Shown here piece after piece: positions 13,061 to 24,778 of a stretch of DNA of 64,000 nucleotides. The DNA is from Sapria himalayana (lineage: Eukaryota > Streptophyta > Magnoliopsida > Malpighiales > Rafflesiaceae): the NCBI GenBank assembly GCA_029783825.1, contig JAREIK010003001.1, positions 297,164 to 361,163 of the forward strand, read 5' to 3'. Every line of letters begins with the position of its first letter. Position 1 is the first letter of the stretch. A program made the translations under genes and the position numbers. The notes beneath the pieces are model-generated. The model made no database searches. It was not told the origin of the DNA and saw only the letters and a list, made by a program, of their open reading frames with translations.

Positions 13061-13560
13061 CTCTGTAAATATTATTTGGTGATAACAATGACTAGAAGAC
13101 ATTTGGAGTCACTAGTGAAGTGGATGCTTGTTGGGATGGAAATATGTATGTCAAAAGATCCACAAGCAAATATGTATCCAACCTCAATGATAGATCGGTG
13201 AGTTGGATAAGCAACAAATAAATTGTAATAATCTTTTCATCTACTAAGACAAAATGTGCCTCTTATTAATAAAAGAAAAAAAATTTACCAAATAAGAAGA
13301 CTTTGCAAATCTTGCTATCAAATAAAAATAAGCAAGACTCAGATATAATAGTCAGAGTACTATTCATTTAACTTAAACAAAACATATTAATATTCAATGA
13401 AAATTCATTGAGCATAACTTGATCAAAAACTGAATTAATTGGAAAACATTGATACGAAAAAAAACTATATTGATTACTTGACAAATACAATCAGTACAAT
13501 GAAATTTTGATGGTGTAGAACTCAAACTAAGATGAAAAAGAAATATTTAGGAAGTAAAAT
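13060..13560 (+). mobile_element. Ty1-copia RNase H remnant
   Basis: Around 13121-13215 the plus strand reads VDACWDGNMYVKRSTSKYVS and then NLNDRSVSWISNK. This matches the copia RNase H segment (DADWAG....RKSTSGY.F.L....SW.SKKQ). The flanks are degraded. It is antisense to PEX5, unlike the other copia remnants here. Confidence 0.75.
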
Positions 13561-13955
13561 AATCATAGGATTTGCTTGTATTTCTAAATCTACAACAAAT
13601 AGTCGATATCATGACTTAAATTGGAAAGTTGTCACATGAATTATGAAGTTATGATTTAAAGATAATCACAATATTTTGTAATATTGCAACTAAAACTCTT
13701 ACGAATTCAAAGTTATAATGTTATTTTTTGTGGTTACAATTAAGACAAAGTTAAAACTCGGTGGAAAATGGGCCGGGTGGCTTGAGCATGGCTCACGACT
13801 CAACCCGATTTAGCAATGACTGGCCATACACGGCACGGTTTAGAATTGTACCTTAGCTAAGCCGGGCTGCCCCGTGGCATGAGAAATACCTTGTGAAGGG
13901 CCAGGCACACAACGTGTGACTGACCAAACAACATGACATGGTAAACAAGCCCAGG

Positions 13956-14468
13956 TAGAGGTGTCAAACGGGCCGGGCCGGCCCGGCCCAGCACGAGGCA
14001 CGGCACGGTTCGGCCGTGCCGTGCCGAACCACGTGCCGAGTCACGTGCCGAACCACGTAGAGGTGTCAGTCGTGACTCACGAGTCACGACTGACCAAACA
14101 ACATGACATGGTAAACAAACCACGTGCCGAGCCGTGCCGTGCCTGGCACGGCACGGCACGCCGGCCCGCGTGCCTGCGTCGTGACTCGTGAGTCGCGACT
14201 CACGAGTCATGACTCACGAGTCATGACTCACGGTCACGACTCACTGAGTAGTGACTCGTGACCCAACCGGGCCCCGCCCCCGGTAAAAAGACCGCGGGTC
14301 GGGTCCAAACAGACCCGACCCCCCCCCGCCCCGCTTGCCCTGCCTTGCCGTGCGCCCGTGCCCGAGCGGGCCGGCACGGCACGGCACGGCCTTGCCGTGC
14401 CCACGGGCCGTGCCGTGCCCGAATTTAAAAAACCGTGCCGTGCTGGGCCGGCCCGTTTGACACCTCTA
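13956..14468. mobile_element. GC-rich hAT MITE (TAGAGGTGTCAA family), nested
   Basis: This 513-bp element has inverted termini TAGAGGTGTCAAACGGGCC and GGCCCGTTTGACACCTCTA. It is flanked by an exact 8-bp duplication AGCCCAGG at 13948-13955 and 14469-14476. The interior is extremely GC- and CpG-rich, with GGCACG repeats and palindromic GACTCACGAGTC motifs. It shares the GACCGCGGGTCGGGTCCAAA block with the MITE at 56061 (opposite orientation) and, slightly diverged, with the larger hAT at 62570. There is no transposase, so it is non-autonomous. Confidence 0.93.
14069..14265. repeat. Palindromic subterminal repeats GACTCACGAGTC
   Basis: Many overlapping copies of a GTCACGAGTCACGAC-type palindrome lie at 14069-14090 and 14178-14265. 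The related MITE at 56061 has only one such site (about 56237). hAT transposases are known to bind subterminal repeats, so these are candidate transposase sites; that role is inferred. Confidence 0.6.
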
Positions 14469-14888
14469 AGCCCAGGTGATCACCGGACAAAGTCCTCATC
14501 TAATTATTTTATTTAAAAAAATATTAACCATCCAATCACAAGGCAATCCATTTTTTAAAAAACTATCGGCTACGTGGCCGATTGTAATAGGCCAGCCTAT
14601 AAGCCATCCATCCATTTCCGTCAAAGCAGAGCACTCAGGGCCATTCCACCATCTGCTTTCAAGTAACGACGAAGATGCACAACTTGTGCATCTCTGCTGT
14701 TCGGCATGGTCAGACACGGTCATGCACTTTACAGTGCTTACCATGTCATGTTGGGCCGGTAGACAACGCCACAATGTCATGCTTGGCACGACATGAGATT
14801 TTAACCATGTTGTGCATAACAAAATGGTATGGCCGTGCAATGAAAAAATGGGCCGTGTCAGCACAGCACGGCCCATTTGACACCTTTA

Positions 14889-15392
14889 ATCAAAACTATA
14901 TGTTTGATGTCATGATTCGAATCAAGTCGCAACCTCAATGATAAAATCACGACTTGGAATGATGTTAAGACTTAAATGAAGTCACAATCTATCTATGTGT
15001 TGTTATGACTGCACGATTTAAGAATTCAAGCAATAATTATGTTCTTCAATGTCTCAACATGAATAAACTCGTGACACTACATGATGTCGCGACTTATGCC
15101 TTAAGCTTTAAAAAAAATTATTTTCTAATCAAACATTTATAGATGAATGAAACAAATAAAGTGTGATGTATATCAAAGTTAAAGTTTTAGTGAAAAATTT
15201 CTTTCTTCAATGTCTTTAAGAGTTCTCTTTCTCTTCTTGAAACCATAAAACATTATCTCTCAGATTGTTGAGAAAGTTTACCCTCGATATCATGTCCTTG
15301 TTATTCGGTATTGGAGGGGCATTCAATTTTAAAGAGACCAAATATGTAGTATAAAATCTAACATTTTGGTATTATTGGTAAATTCAAATTTT
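14889..15392. other. Intronic DNA, no gene
   Basis: AT-rich sequence with repeated GTCACAA, CACGACTT and GTCGCGACTT words (14920-15100) that also occur in variant form at 13590-13760 left of the hAT nest. These are probably the two halves of one older repeat split by it. No coding sequence is recognised. Confidence 0.4.
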
Positions 15393-15554
15393 TATCATTT
15401 GATATCAGAGTGAGTCATTCCACAATATTTAGTATTAGAGCAATTGCTTATTAGATACCTAAAATCCCAAATTGTTGGGATTCCAGATATTAAACAAGTA
15501 ATTGCTCTAGTAGTAAATGTTGTGGAATGAACCTCTATCTGATACCAAATGATA
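15393..15554. repeat. Long imperfect palindrome with PBS-like arms
   Basis: Two arms of about 78 bp pair at roughly 80 percent around a central ATTG. Each arm begins TATCATTTG(A/G)TATCAGA, close to the initiator-Met tRNA primer-binding site TGGTATCAGAGC of plant copia elements. Each also contains TCATTCCACAA.ATTTA and AGAGCAATT. The RNA would fold into a long hairpin. It probably arose from two inverted LTR/PBS junctions. Confidence 0.8.
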
Positions 15555-16530
15555 GGCCCCCTGAAACTAGATGATAAGCACTTGATACCTAGTGTATGCT
15601 TTCTCAACAATCCAAAATATGGTGTTTTAAAGTTTTGGAAAAATAAAAGTGAATTCTCAAAGATATAACACACAATGCATAAGAAGAAAATGCGGAGAAA
15701 AAGAAAACACATAATTTCATACTAAAAAATAAAGAATCAATCTTTATATCACTCTCTTCAAAATCAATATGAACTATAATTGTTAAAAATATAATAACTA
15801 TATTGGAGAAATATCATACTAAGAGTCAGCATATTCACATGTAGCTGACAAATGACTCTCTCTACTAATTGATAATCTAGGTGAAACTAAATCCCAAAGA
15901 GAAATATTGGATTAATATGCAACTTTTGGAATAATATTTTTCCTAGAAGACAAAGCATAATAAAATTTATGAAATGAACATGGCTCACCCTATAAGACAA
16001 AAATAATCTTAAGACAATTATACAATATTCTTAGCTTTACAAAGTATGGGTGACCAAATAGAAAATAAACAAGTAAATGGTCCAACTATCACCCTACTAA
16101 CATCCTAAATAAAGTCTCAAAGTTTTCCGATCATGTAAATAAATATCAAAATAAAAAAAAATAGAAAAATGAAAAACTTAGAAAAATAACTCATAGTCCC
16201 AAAAGTTGATAATAGACAAAAAATTAGTGCAACATAGTTTATCCAAACCAGATGAGGATTGAGATGGTGGTTCATCTCTCCTCTTAGTGTAAAGAAATAT
16301 AAGAGAATGAATTGGTAAAAATGAATTGATAATTTTACAACCTATAGAAACACACATATATATACAAAAGAATGGAATAAACCAGAGGATATTCTAAGAA
16401 TATCCTAAGGAATAAACAAGAGGATATCATAAGGATATCTCATGATATTTAACAATCCTATCATAATAATAAGGATATTACATGATTCTTAACAATCCTA
16501 CCATAACACTCAGCAATGACAGAGTAGACA
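15555..16530 (-). mobile_element. LTR retrotransposon remnant
   Basis: The minus strand carries LTR-like text: TGTTAAATATCATGAGATAT with several GGATATCCT words and a TATATATATGTGTG TATA-like box (about 16360-16345). Further left lies AT-rich degraded sequence toward the PBS-like palindrome. Coding similarity to gag is too weak to rely on. Confidence 0.4.
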
Positions 16531-17177
16531 AATTGTGTCATACATAGTGGGTGTCGATAGAAACATGCAACCGATAATAGTGGCAGATCACACATATGCT
16601 GTCGTCCAAATAGTGCATTGTATGCACTTTATGCACATAGAAACATATGTACAGTGCTGGAAAAATGTGCATGTACTTCCCTTCGATTTTTTTCCCCTCT
16701 AAAGTTTTGGCTTTGAGATAATATTCAAATAAACAAGCCAAAAAAAAACAAAAATAACATTTATGAAAATCACTCTAATCAAAATATATACAAGCTAGCT
16801 TTTATAAAAGGAACAAATCAAATCGAGGTATCATGCACATTTGATGATTTCATCCAAAATATTAAAGATAGCAAAATAAATACATTAAATAATAAATCAC
16901 AACAGGAACAACCATTTGTGATGGTCTAACATCAGAACTAGAATAGGAACAACAAAAGGCTCATTGTACAAACTTGAGAACCAAAACAATCATCTATTTT
17001 CGCGAGTACAATCACCATGACAAAAACTAAAGTGTTATAGAGTGTCTCTAGAGCATTTTCATTGTTAAAAAAGTTGAATGACAATGCAACCCTTCACCGG
17101 CACGCACACAATGTGCACCACAAGTTGAAAATGTCATGCATCTCACTCGATTGACAACCACAGAGCTCTGATATCAT
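16531..17177. other. Retroelement debris with antisense PBS
   Basis: No gene is seen. Near 17163-17177 the plus strand reads GAGCTCTGATATCATG, the complement of a TGATATCAGAGCTC primer-binding site. This suggests the internal edge of a minus-strand LTR element whose LTR lies to the right. Confidence 0.4.
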
Positions 17178-18599
17178 GTTGGAGTTAGATAATTGTTAGT
17201 CAAATTACTTGTGATTTTCACAATCAATCGGGCAAAAATAGAGGAAAAGGACATGAAAAATAAAAATAAAAATAAAAATAGAGGAAAGGACATGAAAAAT
17301 AAAATTATTTTTATTTTCTACTGCATTTTTGATAGGAGCACCCGACTAGCGGGCTATCCCAATCACGTTTGCCCATTTTATAAGGTTTCAATGTGCATAT
17401 TGATTATTATGAATATGATTATCTTTTATTTACTATTAATAAGGCCAAAAATTCAACATGATATAAGACGCAATGCCCTAGAAAAAAAAACAAACCCTTT
17501 AGCACACCACCCTAGAGTTGCATCAATCATTTTTAGAGTTTCAAAAACATAGAAAGAGAAACATGTGCACTATACTGGCACATTGCACACAATCATGCAT
17601 GCTATAATGCAAGCATGAGGTCACAATCTGAATGGAAATGAATGATGCAGTTACTGTGCGGTGCTGCTTGCAATCATCGCACACCCACCGTGTGCGACAA
17701 ACATCAACCCTCATCAACACCAAAAGGAAGGGGCGGCACATCAAAATCTGGCAGTGTTATTTTTCTTTGCGGCAAAATACACAATGTCATGAGGCAATAT
17801 TCATGGTTGTGCATGACAGAACAAACAGTTGTGCATGGTAATAGGAGCAACAATATACATGGTAATAGGCACCTCAATTACATTATTTGGCCATGTAGAA
17901 ACCCATCAAATCAATAAAGAGTGCTCAAAGATAAATCAACAACCAAGCAAACTCTTATAAAATGAACAAATAAAGATCAGGCCTTAGGAAGCCTACAAGT
18001 TTAGTCCTACCATTAAAAAAGACAAAAAAATAAAATTAGAAATAACAACAATGCTTCTCAAGCTGATACATAAAAATCTAAAACATCATGGTTTGAAGAG
18101 AGAAAAATAAATTGGATACAGTTAAGACCCACCGTGAACATATCTACTGGGTACTCCATTGTGATATATATTATGATGATTTTATCTTGAATTTTCTCCA
18201 TGAGAAAGGAAAACAATTCAATTTTATTTGTTTTGTCATCTAATAAAATACCAAATTGAAGAATTTGAGGGACATCCACCCCACGATGTCAAGGATGTAA
18301 GGAATGATTGACATGTGACAATAGTATTTTCATTGAGGAAGAACGCATGATGCCATTACCATGCCATAGTCATGGTAATGGCATCTCAATCACATAATTT
18401 GGGCATGTGGAAACTCAAATCAACAAAAAACACTCAATGATAAATCAATTAACAACACAATAATAAATCAACAAATATGCAAGCTCTAATAAAATAGATA
18501 AATAATATTAGGACAACTCACAAATTGGGTCCTACCATTAAAAAGACAATAAAAAATAATAACATAATTATAAATCAGAACATTACCCCCTCAAACTAA
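17178..18599 (-). mobile_element. LTR-like remnants, partly duplicated
   Basis: The stretch starts TGTTGGAGTTAG just after the PBS-like site. A block at about 17850-18020 (GGTAATAGGCACCTCAATTA ... TCCTACCATTAAAAA) recurs at about 18370-18560 (GGTAATGGCATCTCAATCA ... TCCTACCATTAAAAA), about 520 bp away in direct orientation. The open frames 17632-17917 have no recognisable product. Confidence 0.4.
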
Positions 18600-20424
18600 A
18601 TATAAAGATCCAAAATAGCAAACTTGAAAAAAAAATTAAAATCTTTTCGGATGCTTCGTAAAGATATCTATTGGCTGAATCATTGTCTAGATATATGATG
18701 TGATAGTGATCCCATCATGAATATTCACTTTATTTTAAAAATAATTCATCTCTATCAAATTCGCACACTCATGAAATATTAGGTTTGCGACTATATTTCT
18801 TTTTTGTTATCGAACTATCATAGTATATAATAGTGAGAAAAAAATGGATACCCAATTACCTAGAGTAGGTTTCCTATCCAAAAAATGATTACAGGTAACT
18901 ATTGTTAACTCTCAAAACTCATCATCTACATTAAATCTTCAAATAACCATCAACCTCTTACTTTTTCAAAATGCACATTTACCTCAAAAAAATAAAAAAC
19001 ATTAACATAGACCTACCCTCAGCACATGATGGTGTTCAACTCTAATTAAATATCTAAATAACTTTAAGTATCGGTGATCACTAAATGAAACTTTAGGCTT
19101 AGAGACTTATACACAAACCTTAACATAGAAAAAGTTACATTAAGATGAACTTAGAGAAGAAAATTTATAAAATAATTAACTATATTAATTACATATATTA
19201 TATCAGGTATGATCATAATTTAATAATTAGTTTTTCTTAAAAATTTTCTATAAATAATAAAGTGAACTAGAGAAGTCACATCAAAATTATATAATTACCT
19301 AGATCAATAAGAATATCTACTAGAACACAACTAAAAATCCAACATCCATACAAAAATCTATGGTACATCTTCTCTAGAATAAAATGATATCATTAGTTGA
19401 ATAAGTCAAGTTTATGCTAAGATAGGATTGAATCTACTTAGATTTTTTATAAAAATTTCATAATTTAAGTTTATAGTGAGTTTTTCCGGTCATATAATAA
19501 CTTTCAATTTTACAAAATATATATGATTATGCTGCTCGAAACTATTGATAATGCTTCATATACACCTCCCCTCAAAATGACCAAGAAAAAAACAATTTCC
19601 TTCACATTTAGTTGATGTATCCACTAGCTATGAAATACTACTAACAGAAAAAAGAATCCACAAACATCATTTTGAACATGTGAAACAAATTAACTTGATA
19701 AAGCAAATGATACATCCGAGTGAACCCCCTCGTAATAAGTTTTATCTTAGAGTGATTTACCTTTCATCGTGGCCTGAAGCTAACATAGATGAGAACATAG
19801 CTCACAAAGAGATGTGAATATCTTGGAATTATTAAAAAAAGTAATAAATTAAATAAAAAAAAATAATAAAATAAAAATACAATAAAACCTATGAAAAAAA
19901 TCCACAATTGTGTCTTACACCACAAGGCTCGAAAAGGGTTTTGTGCTTTGGTGTGCCCTATGCCTTAAATAACTATGCTCTTATTACATTTCTACTCAAT
20001 CTTTATATGTCCTAGTATACCAGACCGAATGAATCTCTATTCATGTAAAATTGATGAGCAGGATAGAAAGCACTACTAAGCTTTCTTAACTAGCGTACCT
20101 CATACTAAAGGGCTAAAATATTTGTAAAACTTGAAAAGAGCATTCTCATCTCTATCAATGATGAATGACCAAACTAAAAATACACATTTAAATAGTTCAA
20201 TACCTTAAGCATCAAGAAAGAGATCTTATCATTGATGATAGAATATACAATCCACAATAATCAATCCTAAATATAATTTTTCTCAAAGTTTCATGATCAA
20301 AAAAAATCATCAATATAAGTAACAACAAAGTTAAAATTTAAGATTTTTGGAATAACAACTCATATATAATAAACTAATGTAACAATCAAAAATAAACAAA
20401 GCACATGAAAGTAACAAAAACTCA
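18600..20424 (-). mobile_element. Ty1-copia pol remnant
   Basis: Antisense copia text, heavily degraded. Around 19630-19500 the minus strand reads a reverse transcriptase start resembling LDVKNAFLHG.FEGEVYMKH, then SYIFCKIES. The same segment in recognisable form occurs at 39540-39430 and 62560-62400. No long open frame remains. Confidence 0.45.
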
Positions 20425-20432
20425 AGTTGGAT

Positions 20433-22807
20433 TAGTGGTGTCAAAAGGATCATGAAGTGTCGACGCGATCGTTATTTGTGTGACATAATCGTGCCGTGCC
20501 ATGCCCAACACAACATGAGATAGACATCGTGTCGTGCTCGGTATGGCACGAACTTTAAACATCATGCCTCACAAAACGCATTTGGCTGCAATAGTGTTGA
20601 GTCATGCCGGGAGTTGTCGGGCCATGCTATTGCTATGCCATGTTGGGTTGTCTGGGCAGAGTAGTGCAAGGTCACGTCAAACCATGTCGGATCATGTTAA
20701 GCAGTGGTAGGAAAAGCCAAGTTATATCATGTCGGGTCATGACGTGTCAGGGCCATGCAATGCCGAGTAGAGGCAATGATGTGCCATGGTGGGTCGGGCT
20801 ATGTCGTGTCGTGCTATATCATACTATGTTGGACCAAGCTGGTTGTGTCGACCTTTTTGGGCCGTGTCAGCCCATGCCATTACTAGAATGTGTAAGTTTT
20901 GAACTTTTGTTTTGATTTACTTTTTGGCAGAAAATAAAAATTCATATAAGATTTAAAATATTTTAATATTTAATTTTTTTATTAAAATATTTATTAAAAA
21001 ATATTATGCTCAAAAAATTAAAATGAAATAAACAATTAAAAAAAATTAACATTTATAATCACATATATCTCAAATAAAAAAAAACTATATCATTTGATAA
21101 TCAAAAACATAATATGATATATATACTAATACACATTTATAACATATAATAATGTGAAACATAACTCATAAAATAATAAATACAATGACCATTAGTACAT
21201 AAATCATGATATAAATAAATGAAAAAAAAATAATATAGTATCGCATAAAAAACATCAAAAATCATATGACTATAAAAGTCATTAATCAGTATTTGTAGTA
21301 TGGTAGTACAAATACCGAAGCAGATTAGCATCATTATATTTGCATCTGAAAATATCATTAGTGGTAGCATTAATATTATTGATATTCATGTCTCATGAAT
21401 GATTATCCATCATCATCTCTTGCACTTTATCTTGACTAGTTCTTCATGCATGTAAGTGTCAATGAAACTTGATTGTAGTTTCGATAACTTATCTGAAATA
21501 ATATTAGCTATCACAGAAAAAATAGACTCTGATATTATGCTAGACACAAAAAAAATTAGTAAATCACATATCATCTTAAATAATACAGGATATATAGATT
21601 CGTATAATTCCTACCATAATAAAACATCTAAATGCTAATTATTATCATATGATAGGATGAAACAGTAATTAATATCTAAGTATCAAAACAACTCATTCAT
21701 ATTTGACACACCACAACATTGTTATCACTTGACAAACTGAATAGAGAAATAATAATCTATAAATAGAGTATTAATGTTAGTACTCGAAGTCTAGCTATAA
21801 TAACCATACTTAATATCATAATATATAAATAAATAAATTAATTTTTCATGAATAAAATATTCAATTTAGTATTCCTAGTTAATGCAAATGAATATGTATG
21901 TTAAAATATTTTTTATTTGTTCCACTTTAATTCTATGATCAATATAGATATCATAATAATATAGTGTTGGAATAGAGGACCAATATTATAAATACTTAAT
22001 TTTTATCTTAACAGAGTTAGTACTAAATGCAAGGATATCTTTATCTTTACTTAATATGCAACTAATATTACATAAGCATCAAGGTACAATGCAAGTAATA
22101 GAAATAAACATAAATAAACATATTCATCGCATGATAAAAAAACTTTACTAATTTAATAAAAAAAATGCAAATATTCTTATATAAATTCTAAATAATAAGT
22201 TTATCATTTATACTATTGACATAATCAAATATCTAGTATTGATTGCCATAATAGAAAATTTAACTTCAACCTCAGAGCACTGCACACCACTTTTGATCTC
22301 AACTCAAATTCCCAATTGTAATTTGCAAGTTACACTGCATATGGCATATACATAAATTAAAAATAAAAATAATAAAAAATTACAAAAAAAAAAATAATGA
22401 AACTTTTAAAGGAGGAGAGGAGAGAGTCTAAAGAGAGTAGAAAAAGATATACATAAGAAATAATAATGAAATTTCATAATATATATTTATATAATTTTTT
22501 TATAATTTAAAAAATATATTTTTTATTTTTATAATTATTTTTTAGATTTTTTTGGCCAGAAATCTAATAATCATCAAATTTTATGTCACGGTGCCAGTGA
22601 AGCATGCCACTAGGCCAAGCATGCAGGTCGTGTCTAGCTAAGCATGAGGCATCCAAGCTCCAACTAAGCATGACATGAGTCATGCTTCAAGCTGACACAA
22701 TCCAAGTTTAGGTACGATTATGGACCATGTCGTGTCGGACATGGCACAACCTGTTAGGGTTGTGCATCATGCTGTGCCCAAACCATCTGACCGACTTGAT
22801 ACTTCTA
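20433..22807 (-). mobile_element. hAT transposon (TAGAGGTGTCAA family), decayed
   Basis: The termini TAGTGGTGTCAAAAGG (left) and GACTTGATACTTCTA (right) are diverged versions of the family ends. An exact 8-bp duplication AGTTGGAT flanks the element at 20425-20432 and 22808-22815. GC-rich subterminal blocks at 20460-20890 and 22580-22800 have decayed to CATG/TGTC words. The 2,375-bp length and the minus-strand transposase C-terminus complete the picture. Confidence 0.88.
21390..21640 (-). pseudogene. hAT transposase dimerisation domain remnant
   Basis: The minus strand reads LDVLLW*ELYESIYPVLFKM and then ICDLLIFFVSSIISESIFSV and IANIISDKLSKLQSSFIDTY. This is the classic hAT C-terminal pattern (FD.L.WW......YP.L..MA.D.L..PVS...SE..FS). 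One stop replaces a tryptophan. It is an old, inactive copy. Confidence 0.85.
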
Positions 22808-22815
22808 AGTTGGAT

Positions 22816-24442
22816 ACTATCATATCCAATAATTTTCAAATACTTATCATTAGTGATATTAATATTTTAGAATAAAAAGAAAATTTATAAATAAAATACA
22901 ATTATTATTAAAATAAGTGTTAAGTCCCATGTTAGTAATCAAAAATCTATAGTGAGTATACAGATAAAACAATGAGTATATAAGAGATTTATATACCCAT
23001 CTTTTGTAAGTATTACAGTTGTTGAACTATGTGAAAACCATTGGATGGTTGTGATAGTCATCATATCTCTTTAGGTGTTGCATAAATCTCTTGATTATCT
23101 CTCTGAAAATAACATCAAATAATTATCTATGAATTACTATTCTTTCTATAATATGTTATCAATGAAAAAATCTCCCATCTCTACATTAATAGAACATTAC
23201 AAAAAGAAAATTCTCAAATTCAATTCTTCTAGCCGACTCTACTACATTAATATTTTCTAAAATTTTTCTTTACATGTTTACCTTTACTCAACTCATCGTA
23301 TTCCTCAATATGCAAAGAATCCTTTGTATATTGGGATCTCTTTTAAAAATTCACAGTTAAGTTAGGCCCCAACATACACAAAGAAAAACACGACAAAATA
23401 TTATATTTTTCTTGGAAGCAACTTTATCCCCTAAAAAAATAAGAGAGATAGTTGTTTCTGATCCAAGGCTAATGTAATATTTAAAGTGACGATGATAATA
23501 ATATGTAATATATTTTTTATTTATTAGAGAGAAAAGATTAGATATCCACTCATTTAACTATTTTTTATTATGATAATTAGGCAATGAGATATAAAATTTA
23601 TAATTCAGCAATCATAGCCAAAATATATTGAGTTAAATTATTTATTTTTATTAGAGAGAAAAGATTAATGATGAGACCGCTTCAATAACATATATTTAGA
23701 TAACGGAGCAACCAATAAAAATCTTCACAAATAACTATAAGATCCTACATCTTAATTTTTTCTCCTCCAAACTTTGCATTTTGGATGTTTACAACTCAGC
23801 ATTATATCGCTTTTTTTTATTTCTAACCATGTTATTAATAGGACCATTATATAAGAAAATAATTGATAACTTAACTATTTTTATGAGTATGGTTATCTTT
23901 AATTTCATATTTATGTGACCTAAAATTCAATAAAAATATTTATTATTTTTCAACAATTATGAAAACCAGTAATACAACCATACATATTTATGATTTCGTG
24001 CAGCCCATATTTCATGTGCTCCCAAATAATGTAACAGAAAGAAAAAAGAATAAACTTATAAGTTATACTAAACCATAACATTGGAAAATTTGTAAAGAAT
24101 GAAAAACTGATCCATATCCAACCATTTTTGGGATAAAACATCACACGCAACACCGGTTATTGCAATGGTGGTGGTTAAAATAGGGGCAATGGATGTCATG
24201 GCAATGATACTCAGTGACTGTCAAAAAAAATTATTTCAAATATCATATTGAAGTAAGAGATAAAAATTAATTGATAAAAACTCAGTTTTTTGCTATATTT
24301 ACGTGATACAAATCTCATATGTATAAAGAAAAGTTGGAAAAAAAATTATACCTCATAAAAAGTGCACAGTCAGACAATATATCTAATATAACATAAACTC
24401 AGAATATATACTAAACTGCAATGAATTTCTATTAACACTTAC
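22816..24442 (+). other. Intronic DNA with a probable solo LTR
   Basis: About 22916-23400 resembles an LTR: TGTTAAGTCCCATGTTAGTA near the start, then GAGTATATAAGAGATTTATA as a TATA-like promoter. The AGTCCCA...TATAAG arrangement is common in plant LTRs. The remainder (23400-24442) is AT-rich DNA with no recognisable coding sequence. It is the start of the large PEX5 intron downstream of the exon ending at 24443. Confidence 0.4.
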
Positions 24443-24552
24443 ATCAGTATAATACAAAGAACTAGAAACATCTTGGCAAGTAAGCCTTCCATATTCTGGA
24501 TGATTATGTAGCCATGCATACAAATATTTTAGTGCAGTTCTCTGCTCTAGCT
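24443..24552 (-). CDS. PEX5: PEX5 exon: after TPR2, toward TPR3
   Basis: This 110-bp internal exon completes a split codon (AAT G|AG) and then encodes ELEQRTALKYLYAWLHNHPE followed by YGRLTCQDVSSSLYYTD. This matches the ELEQ...ALKYLYGWL.NHPKYG segment of plant PEX5. The acceptor is ATTGCAG|AGCTAG at 24553 and the donor is the consensus GAT|GTAAGT after 24443, phase 0. Only 90 bp separate it from the upstream exon. The next expected exon (the IARLFNEA-type segment, TPR3 onward and the C-terminus) is not seen anywhere between here and base 1, so the following intron exceeds 24.4 kb or the gene is truncated. Confidence 0.92.
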
Positions 24553-24642
24553 CTGCAATTGGGATCATACCAGTATTCTAATGTTAATAAGTTGTAGAAC
24601 TCAATAAAAATAGTCGATAATATTCAAACAAAAATAACTGAC

Positions 24643-24727
24643 CATTTGTATGGCTTACTCCAAGGGCAAGAAGCACTTCTAAATTTGTTGGATCAGCTTC
24701 TCTTGCTCGTGTCATTGCTGCAATAGC
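24643..24727 (-). CDS. PEX5: PEX5 exon: TPR2 core
   Basis: This 85-bp internal exon encodes AIAAMTRAREADPTNLEVLL followed by ALGVSHTN, a near-identical match to the second TPR of plant PEX5 as I recall the family. The acceptor is CTTTCAG|GCT, with the exon starting at 24727 in phase 0. The donor is AATG|GTCAGT after 24643, phase 1. Joined to the upstream exon it reads ...DDLQ-AIAAM, which matches the family, so the intervening 25,311 bp behave as one intron. The exon is an isolated island of conserved coding sequence in repeat-rich DNA. Confidence 0.93.
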
Positions 24728-24778
24728 CTGAAAGGATCATATTTCTTATTTGTTTCAAATTCTGCTAAAAAAAGGTAA

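Larger units (their letters stand above)
13752..14888. mobile_element. Older GC-rich hAT element (outer)
   Basis: Degraded GC-rich DNA on both sides of the inner element. The right end reads GGCCCATTTGACACCTTTA, a variant of the family terminus. The left end, near TAAAACTCGGTGGAAAATGG, is a weaker inverted match. The interior is rich in CATG and GGCACG decay products. The boundaries are approximate and no clean target duplication is seen. Confidence 0.5.

Noticed and set aside
13857..14210. Open frames on both strands in GC-rich DNA
   Set aside because: Same artefact within the nested hAT elements; repeats of GGCACG and GACTCACGAG give repetitive peptides.
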